Assembly: GCA_002450075.1 (NCBI GenBank)
Contig: DJYJ01000030.1
Location: forward strand, 1 to 31,963
Source of the DNA: Clostridiales bacterium UBA6981
Lineage (GTDB): Bacteria; Bacillota; Clostridia; Oscillospirales; Oscillospiraceae
Direction of reading: 5' to 3'
Length of the DNA stretch: 31,963 nucleotides
In this document: piece after piece, positions 22,373 to 30,429 of the stretch
Numbering within the stretch: the stretch's first letter is position 1
How the letters are laid out: every line of letters starts with the position of its first letter
Made by a program: the position numbers and the translations under genes
Notes under the pieces: model-generated
What the model saw: only the letters and a program-made list of their open reading frames with translations
Database searches by the model: none
Told to the model about the DNA's origin: nothing

Positions 22373-23650
22373 GTGAACAGGAAAAAAATCATGTCGGCCA
22401 TCGCCGTGCTTCTCGCGGTGCTGATGCTTCTCGGCCTTGTGGTCAGCGTGCTGCCGGCCGGTATCTATGCCGACGAGGACTACACGATCAACCCCGCATG
22501 GGGTCTGCCGGAGCTGCAGGCGCGCAAGGAAGAGCTTGCCGCCAAGGCCGAGGAGAGCCAGGCGAAGATCGCCGAGCTGCAGGAAGAGCAGGCCACGCTG
22601 ATCGAGCAGAAGGCCGCCTATGACGAGCGAGACGCCTATATCCGCGAGCAGATCGCCATCACCGACGAGCAGATCGAGCGCTACGAGACGCTCATCGAGG
22701 AAAAACAGCGCGAGGTGGACGAGGCAAAGCGGCTCGAGGACGAGCAGCTCCAGCGCTATCGCACCCGCGTCCGCGCGATGGAGGAGAACAGCGACGTCGG
22801 CGTCCTCTCGCTGCTGCTCAAGGCAGACAGCTTCAGCGGCTTCCTCGCAGCGATCGACGACATCCGCGACATCATGACCAGCGACCGTACGCTCGAGCAG
22901 CGCTATATCGCTGCGCGCGAGGAGCATGAGCGCGTCCAGGCAGAGTATGAGGCCGAGAAGGCAGTCTACGACGCCACCATGGCCGAGCTGAAGGACGAGC
23001 AGGAAGAGCTTGCCGCGAGCATCAGCGAGACTGAGGAGCTGATGGCAAAGCTGGAGAAAGAGCTCGAGGAGAATGAAACGGAATACGAGGCGGTCATCGC
23101 CGCGGAGCTTGCCGCTTCCGACGCCATCGACGCCAAGATCGCCCAGCTCTATGCCGCGTATCTCGCCTCCCACGGCGTCAGCGCGGGCGAGGGCTCGATC
23201 TCCGTTGACAACAGCGGCGGCCAGACCGTCATCACCTATACCGGCGCCAGCGGCACGCTGATGTGGCCGGTTCCCGGCTGCTACAACGTCAGCAGTGATT
23301 ACGGCACGCGCACCCACCCGATCACCGGCGAGGTCAGCCGGATGCACTACGGTATGGACATCGACGGCTACGGCCATGACGGCGGCGACATCGTTGCATG
23401 TGACGGCGGCGTCGTGACCACGGTCGGCTACAACAGCGGCTATGGCAACTATATCATCGTCGACCATGGCAACGGCATGCAGACGCTCTATGCCCACATG
23501 TCCGGCACCGCCGTGACCGAGGGCTCGACCGTCGGCCAGGGCGAAACGATCGGTTATCTCGGCGCGACCGGGATGGCGACCGGCACCCACTGCCACGTCG
23601 AGGTCTTCGTAGACGGCGAGAATGTGGATCCCGCCGCCTATCTGGGATAA
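22373..23650 (+). CDS. EnvC/PcsB-like M23 peptidase, first tandem copy
   Basis: A 425-residue exported protein. It has a signal peptide or anchor (about 5-34, ending near IYADE), a long coiled coil (about 45-262) with the central hinge RVRAMEENSDVGVLSLLLKA, and a C-terminal LytM/M23 domain. Zinc and catalytic residues are all present: H325 and D329 in MHYGMDID, H375 in YAHMSG, and H406 and H408 in GTHCHVEV. It is therefore probably an active endopeptidase rather than a degenerate EnvC-type activator. The GTG start at 22373 follows GGAGGGA. Coiled coil plus M23 directly after ftsEX is the known FtsEX-controlled hydrolase arrangement. Confidence 0.9.
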   Translation: MNRKKIMSAIAVLLAVLMLLGLVVSVLPAGIYADEDYTINPAWGLPELQARKEELAAKAEESQAKIAELQEEQATLIEQKAAYDERDAYIREQIAITDEQIERYETLIEEKQREVDEAKRLEDEQLQRYRTRVRAMEENSDVGVLSLLLKADSFSGFLAAIDDIRDIMTSDRTLEQRYIAAREEHERVQAEYEAEKAVYDATMAELKDEQEELAASISETEELMAKLEKELEENETEYEAVIAAELAASDAIDAKIAQLYAAYLASHGVSAGEGSISVDNSGGQTVITYTGASGTLMWPVPGCYNVSSDYGTRTHPITGEVSRMHYGMDIDGYGHDGGDIVACDGGVVTTVGYNSGYGNYIIVDHGNGMQTLYAHMSGTAVTEGSTVGQGETIGYLGATGMATGTHCHVEVFVDGENVDPAAYLG

Positions 23651-23736
23651 GTACAGGCAACAGACACGACCGGACAGAAGCCCCCCCTCCGCTTTCCGAT
23701 GCGGCGGAACAGGGCGGCTGCAGGGAGGGTATGCAG

Positions 23737-25032
23737 ATGAAAAACAGACAGAACACGAAGCGGCTACCGGCGCTCCTCTCCGCCTTCCTGGCGGCAGTGA
23801 TGATAATCGGGGTGCTGCCGGCACAGGTCTTCGCCGTCACCCAGGCGGAGATCGACGAACTGGAGCGCAGAAAAGAAGCCATCGAGGCCAAGGTCGAGGA
23901 AAAGCAGGCCGTCGTCGATGAGCTCGAAGAGCAGCAGGCGGGCGTCATGGAGCAGAAAAAGGCGCTTGACGACCGCAACGAATATCTTCTGGAACAGCTG
24001 AAGATCAATGCTGAGCAGATCGCGCTCTATGATGAGATGATCGAACAGAAGGCACAGGAGGTCGTGGCGGCCAAAGCGCTTGAGGACGAACAGCTCCAGC
24101 GCTACCGCACGCGCGTGCGCGCCATGGAGGAAAACGGCAGGGGCAACGTCCTTGCCATGCTGCTCCAGTCCAACTCGCTCGGCGAGTTCCTGACGGCGAT
24201 CGACGATATCGGCGAGATCATGGAGAGCGACAAAGCGCTTGAAGACGCCTATATCGCTGCGCGCGAGAACACCGAGAAGGTCAAGGCCGAGTACGAGGCC
24301 GTCAAGGCGGATCTCGAGGAAAAGAAGGTCGAGCTTGGCAACGAGCAGACCGAGATCGAAGCCCAGATCGACGAGGCGGCCAAGCTGATCGAGGAGATCC
24401 AGAACAACATCGACGAGCACGAGGACGAGCTCGAAGAGCTCCGCCGCGCCCAGGAAGAGGCGGAGAGCACGATCGAGAAGAAGATCGCCGAGCTTGAGGA
24501 GCAGAAGCGCCGCGAGGAAGAAGCGCGCCAGGCTGCCCAGGCCGCCGCGGGCGGCGGTGGCGGCGGCGTCAGCTACAACAACAGCGACGGCTCCGTCATG
24601 GGTACGGGCAACTTCGCCTGGCCCTGCGCCTGCACCTATATCACCAGCCGTGTCGGCGGGCGAATCCATCCGATCTCCGGCGTGTATAAATACCACTCCG
24701 GCATGGACATCGGCTGCCAGTACGGCGACGCGGTCTGGGCCTCCGACTCCGGCACGGTCATCGTGGCCGGCGAGAACGGCGGCTACGGCAACTGCGTCAT
24801 GATCGACCACGGCTATGTCAACGGCGACAACTACTACACGCTCTATGGCCACCTCTCGTCCATCGGCGTGAGCGTCGGCCAGTCTGTCTCCCAGGGCCAG
24901 TATATCGGCGCCGTCGGCTCGACCGGCGTCTCCACGGGTCCGCATCTCCATTTCGAGATCCGCAACTCCTCCGGCCCGACCGACTTCAACTGGCGCTTTG
25001 AAGGCATGCTGACCTACGCGCCGGACGCCTGA
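23737..25032 (+). CDS. EnvC/PcsB-like M23 peptidase, second tandem copy
   Basis: A 431-residue paralogue of the preceding protein. It has a signal segment (about 9-34), a coiled coil (about 36-268) with the same hinge block (EDEQLQRYRTRVRAMEEN then LQSNSLGEFLTAIDDIGEIM), a glycine linker (272-277), and a C-terminal M23 domain with H320 and D324 in YHSGMDIGC, H372 in YGHLSS, and H403 and H405 in GPHLHFEI. All catalytic positions are kept. The ATG at 23737 has GGGAGGG at good spacing; an ATG two codons earlier is too close. Compared with copy 1 it has a longer, Lys/Arg/Glu-rich second coil and a canonical HLHFE zinc motif. Confidence 0.9.
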   Translation: MKNRQNTKRLPALLSAFLAAVMIIGVLPAQVFAVTQAEIDELERRKEAIEAKVEEKQAVVDELEEQQAGVMEQKKALDDRNEYLLEQLKINAEQIALYDEMIEQKAQEVVAAKALEDEQLQRYRTRVRAMEENGRGNVLAMLLQSNSLGEFLTAIDDIGEIMESDKALEDAYIAARENTEKVKAEYEAVKADLEEKKVELGNEQTEIEAQIDEAAKLIEEIQNNIDEHEDELEELRRAQEEAESTIEKKIAELEEQKRREEEARQAAQAAAGGGGGGVSYNNSDGSVMGTGNFAWPCACTYITSRVGGRIHPISGVYKYHSGMDIGCQYGDAVWASDSGTVIVAGENGGYGNCVMIDHGYVNGDNYYTLYGHLSSIGVSVGQSVSQGQYIGAVGSTGVSTGPHLHFEIRNSSGPTDFNWRFEGMLTYAPDA

Positions 25033-25063
25033 CGGCGGGAAATCTATTAGATCATTACGCATG

Positions 25064-25091
25064 ACCGGGCAGCCCTCAAAGGCTGTCCGGT
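25064..25091 (+). terminator. Hairpin between the second M23 gene and the S41 gene
   Basis: ACCGGGCAGCC (25064-25074) pairs with GGCTGTCCGGT (25081-25091), with one G-U, around CTCAAA. No T-run follows, so it may attenuate or process the transcript rather than end it. Confidence 0.45.
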
Positions 25092-25126
25092 AAGTGCGTT
25101 ATTTCCTTTATAAAGGAGAGATAGGA

Positions 25127-26383
25127 TTGAAAAAGTATTTCAAGCGTTTCCTCACCTCGCTGGGAGCGCTGATCGGCAGACTCTTCAACGTCGGCATCCC
25201 GCTGAAGATCGTGCTGCTCCTCGTCGTGCTGGTCGGCGGCCTTTGCGTCGGGCTGACCTATTCGAAGATGATGAAAAAGGTCGGCGGCAAGGCGGACTTT
25301 GAAGAGGCGATGCGCTATATCGAGATCAAGGACGCCGTGTCCGACAACTATATCGACGCGGCCGACCGCGACAAAATGGGCCAGTCCGCCGCGGCGGCAA
25401 TGGTCTCGGGGCTGGGCGACAAGTGGAGCTATTACATGTCTCCCGACGAGTACCGCAGCTATAAGCTCTCGTCTGCGAACGAGTATTCCGGCATCGGCAT
25501 GTCGATCTCCAAGGAAGAGAACGGCTATTTCCGCGTCATCTCCGTCAACGCAGGCTCCGCTGCGGCAGAGGCGGGCGTCACGGCCGGCATGATCATCAAC
25601 TCCGTCGACGGTGAGAACATCCGGGATCTGAGTGAGGACGAGGCGCGGACGCTGATCCGCTCGAAGCTCAACAGCAAATTCACGCTCGGCATCTCGGGCG
25701 GCACCGAGCTGACCGTCGACTGCAAAAAGACGCACCAGAGCGCGGTCAACTACCGCAAGGAGAAGACCGACGCGGGCTACGTCCAGATCTATAACTTTGA
25801 AGCCGGCAGCGCGCAGGAGGCGATTGACGCCATCGAGGCGCTGCTTGAGCAGAACATCGTCGCGCTGTGCATCGATGTGCGCGGCAATCCGGGCGGCCTT
25901 GCGAGCGAGACCGAGGCGCTGCTCGACTATCTGCTCCCGGCCGGCACGGTCTTTTATACCACCGACCGCCAGGGACGTGAAAAAGCGGCGACCTCCGACA
26001 GCATGTGCATCCAGCTCCCCATGGTCGTGCTCATCAACGGCGAGACCTATGCCGAGGCCGAGGTATTCGCGGCCGCCATGCAGGAATACCAGTGGGCGAC
26101 GCTCTTCGGCGAGACGACCACCGGCAGCACCCGCGACCAGGAGACGATCGAGCTGTCCGACGGCAGCGCGATCCGCCTGTCGACCAAGAGCTATCTCACG
26201 CCCAACCGCGTGGACATCAGCACGAACGGCGGCGTCGTGCCGGAAATGATCATCTATAACGCCGATCCGAACAGCGCCGGCACCACGCTCGGCACCACGG
26301 GCGGCGCCCAGGGCACGGCCAGCGTCTCGAACGACGACCAGCTGATGTCCGCGCTGACCTTCCTGAGCAAAACCGGGGCCTGA
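25127..26383 (+). CDS. S41 (CtpA-like) family protein lacking catalytic Ser and Lys
   Basis: A 418-residue membrane-anchored relative of C-terminal processing proteases. It has a basic start, one membrane helix (about 27-44), an N-terminal helical region, a PDZ domain (about 115-195, INAGSAAAEAGVTAGMII-like), and an S41 core with CIDVRGNPGGLASE. Aligned to Prc, the catalytic serine position in SASASE is A309 (TYAEAEVFAAAM) and the catalytic lysine in TFGKG is S334 (TTTGSTRDQ); the 25-residue spacing between them is kept. It should be inactive as a protease. The TTG at 25127 with GGAGAG upstream is the start. In B. subtilis ctpB also follows ftsX; here the equivalent seems to have become a binding protein. 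Confidence 0.85.
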   Translation: MKKYFKRFLTSLGALIGRLFNVGIPLKIVLLLVVLVGGLCVGLTYSKMMKKVGGKADFEEAMRYIEIKDAVSDNYIDAADRDKMGQSAAAAMVSGLGDKWSYYMSPDEYRSYKLSSANEYSGIGMSISKEENGYFRVISVNAGSAAAEAGVTAGMIINSVDGENIRDLSEDEARTLIRSKLNSKFTLGISGGTELTVDCKKTHQSAVNYRKEKTDAGYVQIYNFEAGSAQEAIDAIEALLEQNIVALCIDVRGNPGGLASETEALLDYLLPAGTVFYTTDRQGREKAATSDSMCIQLPMVVLINGETYAEAEVFAAAMQEYQWATLFGETTTGSTRDQETIELSDGSAIRLSTKSYLTPNRVDISTNGGVVPEMIIYNADPNSAGTTLGTTGGAQGTASVSNDDQLMSALTFLSKTGA

Positions 26384-26390
26384 TCCACGG

Positions 26391-26419
26391 TTGACAGAAC
26401 GGGGTCAAATCAGTATAAT
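26391..26419 (+). promoter_or_regulatory. Consensus sigma-A promoter of greA
   Basis: TTGACA (26391-26396), 17 nt, TATAAT (26414-26419): both hexamers perfect, about 57 nt before the greA start. Confidence 0.92.
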
Positions 26420-26475
26420 GTTTCCGCTTTCATCCCGAAGAGAAGGGGAAAGCACATCATAAGGGAGGAATTCTC

Positions 26476-26970
26476 ATGCCGGATTCGATTTCCAACAGAT
26501 TCAAAATGAGCCAGGAGCGCCTGGATGCGCTGAAGGAAGAGCTGAACTATCTTGAGACGGTCCGCGAAAAAGAAGTGGCCGAGCTGATCAAGGAAGCGCG
26601 CAGCTTTGGCGACCTGTCCGAAAACAGCGAATATGACGAGGCCAAGACCGAGCAGGGCAAGCTCTACTCCAAGATCGCGGAGCTCAAGGTCCTGATCGAG
26701 AACGCCGAGATCGTCGACAATACCGACGAGAACGCCCCGAAAGACACCGTCACGCTCGGCAGCGTCGTGCGCGTGCGCGATCTCGAGGACGGCTACGAGG
26801 ATAAATTCGAGATCGTCGGCTCCCAGGAGGCCAATCCCAGAGCCGGACGGATCTCCGACGATTCGCCGATGTTCCAGGGGATGAAGGGTCACCGCGCCGG
26901 CGACACTGTCGAGGTGCAGGCTCCGGCCGGCGTTTTCAAGTTTGAAATTCTTTCGGTCGGCAACGACTGA
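26476..26970 (+). CDS. greA: Transcription elongation factor GreA
   Basis: A 164-residue GreA that rescues backtracked RNA polymerase by stimulating transcript cleavage. The N-terminal coiled coil carries the tip motif with acidic residues, ARSFGDLSENSEYDEAK (D and E at the tip), and the C-terminal FKBP-like domain has VTLGSVVRVRD, EIVGSQEANPRAGRIS and the GHRAGDTVEVQAPAGVFKFEIL ending. It is slightly longer than the usual 158 because of a short N-terminal extension. The ATG follows AAGGGAGG. lysS starts 19 nt downstream, a pairing common in Firmicutes. Confidence 0.96.
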   Translation: MPDSISNRFKMSQERLDALKEELNYLETVREKEVAELIKEARSFGDLSENSEYDEAKTEQGKLYSKIAELKVLIENAEIVDNTDENAPKDTVTLGSVVRVRDLEDGYEDKFEIVGSQEANPRAGRISDDSPMFQGMKGHRAGDTVEVQAPAGVFKFEILSVGND

Positions 26971-26989
26971 TCATACAAAGAGGTAGCAC

Positions 26990-28471
26990 ATGAACGAAGA
27001 ATTAAAGCCCGCGCAGGAGCTTTCCGAGATCCTGCAGGTCCGCCGTGACAAGCTCGCCGCTCTGCAGGCAGCCGGCAGCGACCCTTTTCAGATCACAAAG
27101 TTCGACGTCAGCCATCACAGCCGCGAGGTCGTGGAAAACTATGCCTCCCTTGAGGGGAAAACGGTTTCCATCGCCGGCCGCATGATGGTCAAACGCGTCA
27201 TGGGCAAGGCTTCGTTCTGCAAGATCCAGGATCGCGAGGGCATGATCCAGTGCTATGTCTCCCGCGACGATCTGGGCGAAGACTACGCCGCGTTCAAGAA
27301 GCTCGACATTGGCGACATCGTCGGCGTCACCGGCTTCGTCTTCCAGACCAAGACCGGCGAGGTCACGGTCCACGCCGAAAAGCTCACGCTGCTGTCCAAG
27401 TCGCTCAAGCCTCTGCCCGAGAAGTTCCACGGTCTGACCGACGTGGACGTGCGCTATCGTCAGCGCTATGTCGATCTGATCGTCAACCCCGAGGTGCGCG
27501 ACACCTTTATCAAGCGCTCGCAGATCATCAGCGAGATCCGCCGCTTCCTTGACGCGCGCGGCTTCATGGAGGTCGAGACCCCCATGCTCGTCTCCAACGC
27601 CGGCGGCGCCGCGGCGCGCCCGTTCGAGACGCACTATAACGCGCTCGACGAGGACGTGCGTCTGCGCATTTCGCTTGAGCTCTATCTCAAGCGTCTGATC
27701 GTCGGCGGCCTTGAAAAGGTCTATGAGATCGGCCGCGTCTTCCGCAACGAGGGCCTCGACACCCGCCACAACCCGGAATTCACGCTCATGGAGCTCTATC
27801 AGGCCTATACCGATTACAACGGCATGATGGATCTGACCGAGGCGATGTTCCGCCATCTGGCCGAGGTCGTCTGCGGCACGACGACGATCACCTACCAGGG
27901 CACCGAGATCGATCTCGGCAAGCCGTTCGAGAGGCTCACGATGACCGAGGCGGTCAAGCGCTGGGGCGGCGTGGACTTCGACACCGTCTCCACGCTCGAG
28001 GAGGCGAGAGCCCTCGCCCGCGAGCGGGGCATCGAGGTTGCCGAGCGCCACGAAAAGGGCGATATCCTCAACCTTTTCTTCGAGACCTATTGCGAGGAGA
28101 AGCTGATCCAGCCCGTGTTCATCATGGACCACCCGATTGAGATCAGCCCGCTGACGAAGAAAAAGCCCTCCGACCCGTCGAAGGTCGAGCGCTTCGAGCT
28201 CTTCATCTACGGCCGCGAGATGTGCAACGCTTACAGCGAGCTCAACGACCCGATCGATCAGCGTGCGCGCTTCGCCGCGCAGGACGCGCTGGCCGCCGCG
28301 GGCGACGCCGAGGCCAACCACACCGACGAGGACTTTCTCAACGCCCTCGAGATCGGTATGCCTCCCACGGGCGGCATCGGCTACGGCATCGACCGTCTGG
28401 TCATGCTGCTGACCGACTCGCCCTCGATCCGCGATGTCCTGCTATTCCCGACGATGAAGCCACTTGATTGA
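26990..28471 (+). CDS. lysS: Lysyl-tRNA synthetase, class II
   Basis: The 493-residue enzyme that charges tRNA-Lys. It has an N-terminal OB-fold anticodon-binding domain (about 55-140, VSIAGRMMVKRVMGKASFCK) and the three class II motifs: motif 1 around RRFLDARGFMEVETPML, motif 2 at GRVFRNEGLDTRHNPEFTLM, motif 3 at GGIGYGIDRLVMLL, ending LLFPTMKPLD. The ATG follows AGAGGTAGC. The last nine codons include CTA for Leu and CCA for Pro, which I find nowhere else in the gene, and the sequence changes character right after the stop. This suggests that a mobile element inserted here and rebuilt the 3' end. The protein appears complete. Confidence 0.95.
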   Translation: MNEELKPAQELSEILQVRRDKLAALQAAGSDPFQITKFDVSHHSREVVENYASLEGKTVSIAGRMMVKRVMGKASFCKIQDREGMIQCYVSRDDLGEDYAAFKKLDIGDIVGVTGFVFQTKTGEVTVHAEKLTLLSKSLKPLPEKFHGLTDVDVRYRQRYVDLIVNPEVRDTFIKRSQIISEIRRFLDARGFMEVETPMLVSNAGGAAARPFETHYNALDEDVRLRISLELYLKRLIVGGLEKVYEIGRVFRNEGLDTRHNPEFTLMELYQAYTDYNGMMDLTEAMFRHLAEVVCGTTTITYQGTEIDLGKPFERLTMTEAVKRWGGVDFDTVSTLEEARALARERGIEVAERHEKGDILNLFFETYCEEKLIQPVFIMDHPIEISPLTKKKPSDPSKVERFELFIYGREMCNAYSELNDPIDQRARFAAQDALAAAGDAEANHTDEDFLNALEIGMPPTGGIGYGIDRLVMLLTDSPSIRDVLLFPTMKPLD

Positions 28472-28475
28472 TCGA
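28441..28475 (+). mobile_element. Candidate left attachment site of an integrative element in lysS
   Basis: The conserved LLFPTMKP-coding end of lysS is the likely core. Codon choice shifts within it, the region beyond it is richer in A+T, and genes typical of an integrative element (ParA, ParB, the 49-residue protein) follow. The other end is outside the window, so the core repeat cannot be confirmed. Confidence 0.5.
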
Positions 28476-28537
28476 CCCTTAAAAAAGCCAGCAATCATGC
28501 GGGTTTCAGCGATTTGAGAGAGGCAAAAAACGCACAT

Positions 28538-28557
28538 CTTACATCACGCTTACATCA
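28538..28557. repeat. Two CTTACATCA direct repeats spaced by one helical turn
   Basis: CTTACATCA at 28538-28546 and 28549-28557, 11 nt apart start to start, about 70-85 nt past the lysS stop. This is the expected look of arm-type integrase binding sites near an element end. Confidence 0.5.
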
Positions 28558-28610
28558 AACGATGCCAAAACGTGATAAGCTGAAATTCAATCGCACATTT
28601 GAATACCTAA

Positions 28611-28647
28611 AAGACCTTGAGAGGCTGCAAACTCTTGAGGTCTTTTG
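28611..28647 (+). terminator. Hairpin at the element's left end
   Basis: AAAAGACCT pairs with AGGTCTTTT around a loop with further partial pairing (TGAGAG/CTCTTG), followed by TTGGC. It probably stops read-through from lysS. Apart from this and the direct repeats, I see nothing in 28472-28739. Confidence 0.6.
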
Positions 28648-28739
28648 GCATTTATAGGGTAAATCTGCCCATTCGCAAACTGTACGATTTTATCAACTTC
28701 GCCTATACTTTTTCCAGAAATAGAAATGGGGGATCGGAT

Positions 28740-30146
28740 ATGGAGAATGCCTTTTCTGTAAAGCATCCAGAGTTAATAGGTGAATGGTCAGCTAAGAATT
28801 TGCCGCTTACGCCAGACGCTGTTACATACGGCTCGAACAAAACTGTATGGTGGAGAGGCGTATGTGGCCATGAGTGGCAGACGAGCGTTAAGGCGCGATC
28901 TGCGGGGGAGAAATGCCCCATCTGCTCCGGTGCGAGGGTTGTTGAGGGTATCAATGATCTGCTGACGGTGAGGCCGGAGATTGCGGCGGAGTGGTCAGAT
29001 AAGAATGGAGCGATCAAACCCACGATGGTAACGGCAGGATCGCACAAGAAAATCCTTTGGAAAGGAGTGTGTGGGCATGAATGGACGGCTACTGTAAAGA
29101 GCCGCACACAAGGCACCGGCTGTCCATACTGTTCGCACAATATCGTGCTGGCAGGTTTTAATGATCTTGCTTCACAGTTTCCAGAGATTGCCGCAGAGTG
29201 GTCGGAGAAAAACGCACCGCTTCAGCCGACGATGGTGACGGCATTTGCTAATCGAAAGGTTTGGTGGCGATGCAGAGTGGGGCATGAGTGGAACACTCTG
29301 ATCTCCACGCGCTCCGGCGGAAGTAAGTGTCCCTATTGCAGCGGTATTTCACTTCTAAAGGGCTTCAATGATTTTGCGACCCGTCAACCTCAACTTGCCG
29401 CCGAATGGTCTGATCGGAACTTACCTCTGACGCCAGATATGGTAAGTGAAAAATGCCGGGAAAATATGTGGTGGAAATGCGGTATATGCGGGAATGAGTG
29501 GCGGTCTTTGCCGAAATCACGGATAAAGGGAACAAAATGCCCCGTATGCGCAGATCGCGCAGTTCTTCCGGGCTATAATGATCTGGCGACAACCGACGCG
29601 CATCTTCTTCCCGAATGGGATTTTGAGCGGAACAAGGACATAGCACCCGACAGAATAACCCGAAATTCGGTGAAAAGCGTATGGTGGAAGTGCTCTTTTG
29701 GCCATACGTGGAAAGCTGGAATTTCGGAAAGAGCGGTGGACGGTGCAGGATGTAGGGTATGCGAGAGCGAGTATCAGAGCGTGTTCCCACAGTTGGCTAT
29801 TAAATATTACGCTGAAAAGAGGGGACTGTCAGCGGTTTTCAATTCTGCTCAAATCCTTGGATTGCCAATTGATGTATATATCCCGGAAGAAAAACTTGCC
29901 CTCTGCCTTGACCGGAGATCAGACGCAATAGAGAGTGTAAAAGTACACTTGTGTAAACAGCGCGGGATAAAGTACAATGAAATCACACACAAAAGAAATG
30001 AGCGTGAGGCCGAATATCTGTGCCGGGTTTTGAGAGCGTTTCAAAGTATTCACATATTTATAGCAACAGATGCCGAGAAAGACGCCGCCTACATAAGACA
30101 AAAATTCTTTGATTGGAGAAATCAGACCGGGAGGATCACCGCATGA
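28740..30146 (+). CDS. Protein with five tandem zinc ribbons and a possible nuclease-fold C-terminus
   Basis: A 468-residue protein with five tandem treble-clef zinc-ribbon repeats of about 68 residues (roughly 9-78, 79-147, 148-216, 217-286, 287-348). Each runs EWS-x2-N, a TPxxVT turn, WWxC/GVCGHEW, and CPxC about 15 residues later. Repeat 4 has both candidate first cysteines and N instead of H (CGICGNEW), and repeat 5 has CRVC. The C-terminal 120 residues (QILGLPIDVYIPEEKLALCL, then VHLCKQRGIKYNEI) resemble the Vsr/DUF559-type endonuclease fold often joined to such ribbons, but the usual IEYDG motif is replaced by LCLDRRSD. The ATG at 28740 follows GGGGGAT; a longer frame upstream lacks a ribosome site. 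DNA binding is likely and the enzyme activity is uncertain. Confidence 0.85.
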   Translation: MENAFSVKHPELIGEWSAKNLPLTPDAVTYGSNKTVWWRGVCGHEWQTSVKARSAGEKCPICSGARVVEGINDLLTVRPEIAAEWSDKNGAIKPTMVTAGSHKKILWKGVCGHEWTATVKSRTQGTGCPYCSHNIVLAGFNDLASQFPEIAAEWSEKNAPLQPTMVTAFANRKVWWRCRVGHEWNTLISTRSGGSKCPYCSGISLLKGFNDFATRQPQLAAEWSDRNLPLTPDMVSEKCRENMWWKCGICGNEWRSLPKSRIKGTKCPVCADRAVLPGYNDLATTDAHLLPEWDFERNKDIAPDRITRNSVKSVWWKCSFGHTWKAGISERAVDGAGCRVCESEYQSVFPQLAIKYYAEKRGLSAVFNSAQILGLPIDVYIPEEKLALCLDRRSDAIESVKVHLCKQRGIKYNEITHKRNEREAEYLCRVLRAFQSIHIFIATDAEKDAAYIRQKFFDWRNQTGRITA

Positions 30147-30292
30147 GGAAACCCAAATACTATCTTGCTCTCAACGCTGAAGAAACACGGCTTGTGCTGC
30201 AGAGCCTCATTCGCATGAAGAACAGGCTGATTGCACAAGGCCGCTACACCGATTGCGTAGATGAACTGATCGCCAAGATTGCCCCCGCATGA
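30143..30292 (+). CDS. 49-residue protein typical of clostridial integrative elements
   Basis: A small protein overlapping the stop of the zinc-ribbon gene by ATGA, with a strong GGGAGGAT upstream. The translation starts MRKPKYYLALNAEETRLVLQ and ends with GRYTDCVDELIAKIAPA: a strand, then two helices, with no cysteine cluster or membrane segment. Small proteins with the KPKYY start and the GRYTD-x-VDEL motif are frequent in clostridial conjugative elements, as I recall. Function unknown. Coupled translation with the upstream gene puts both in one operon. Confidence 0.75.
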   Translation: MRKPKYYLALNAEETRLVLQSLIRMKNRLIAQGRYTDCVDELIAKIAPA

Positions 30293-30429
30293 TCCTACAA
30301 TTACATATCCAGAAAGCCGTCTATTCTGTTTTTAAGAGTACGCGGCATTTTTCATGCCCGGAGTGCCAGTACATAGCTATCTGCATATTCGCCGCAGGTG
30401 GCTAAATCTGCGTAAAGGAGGAAAGCAAA

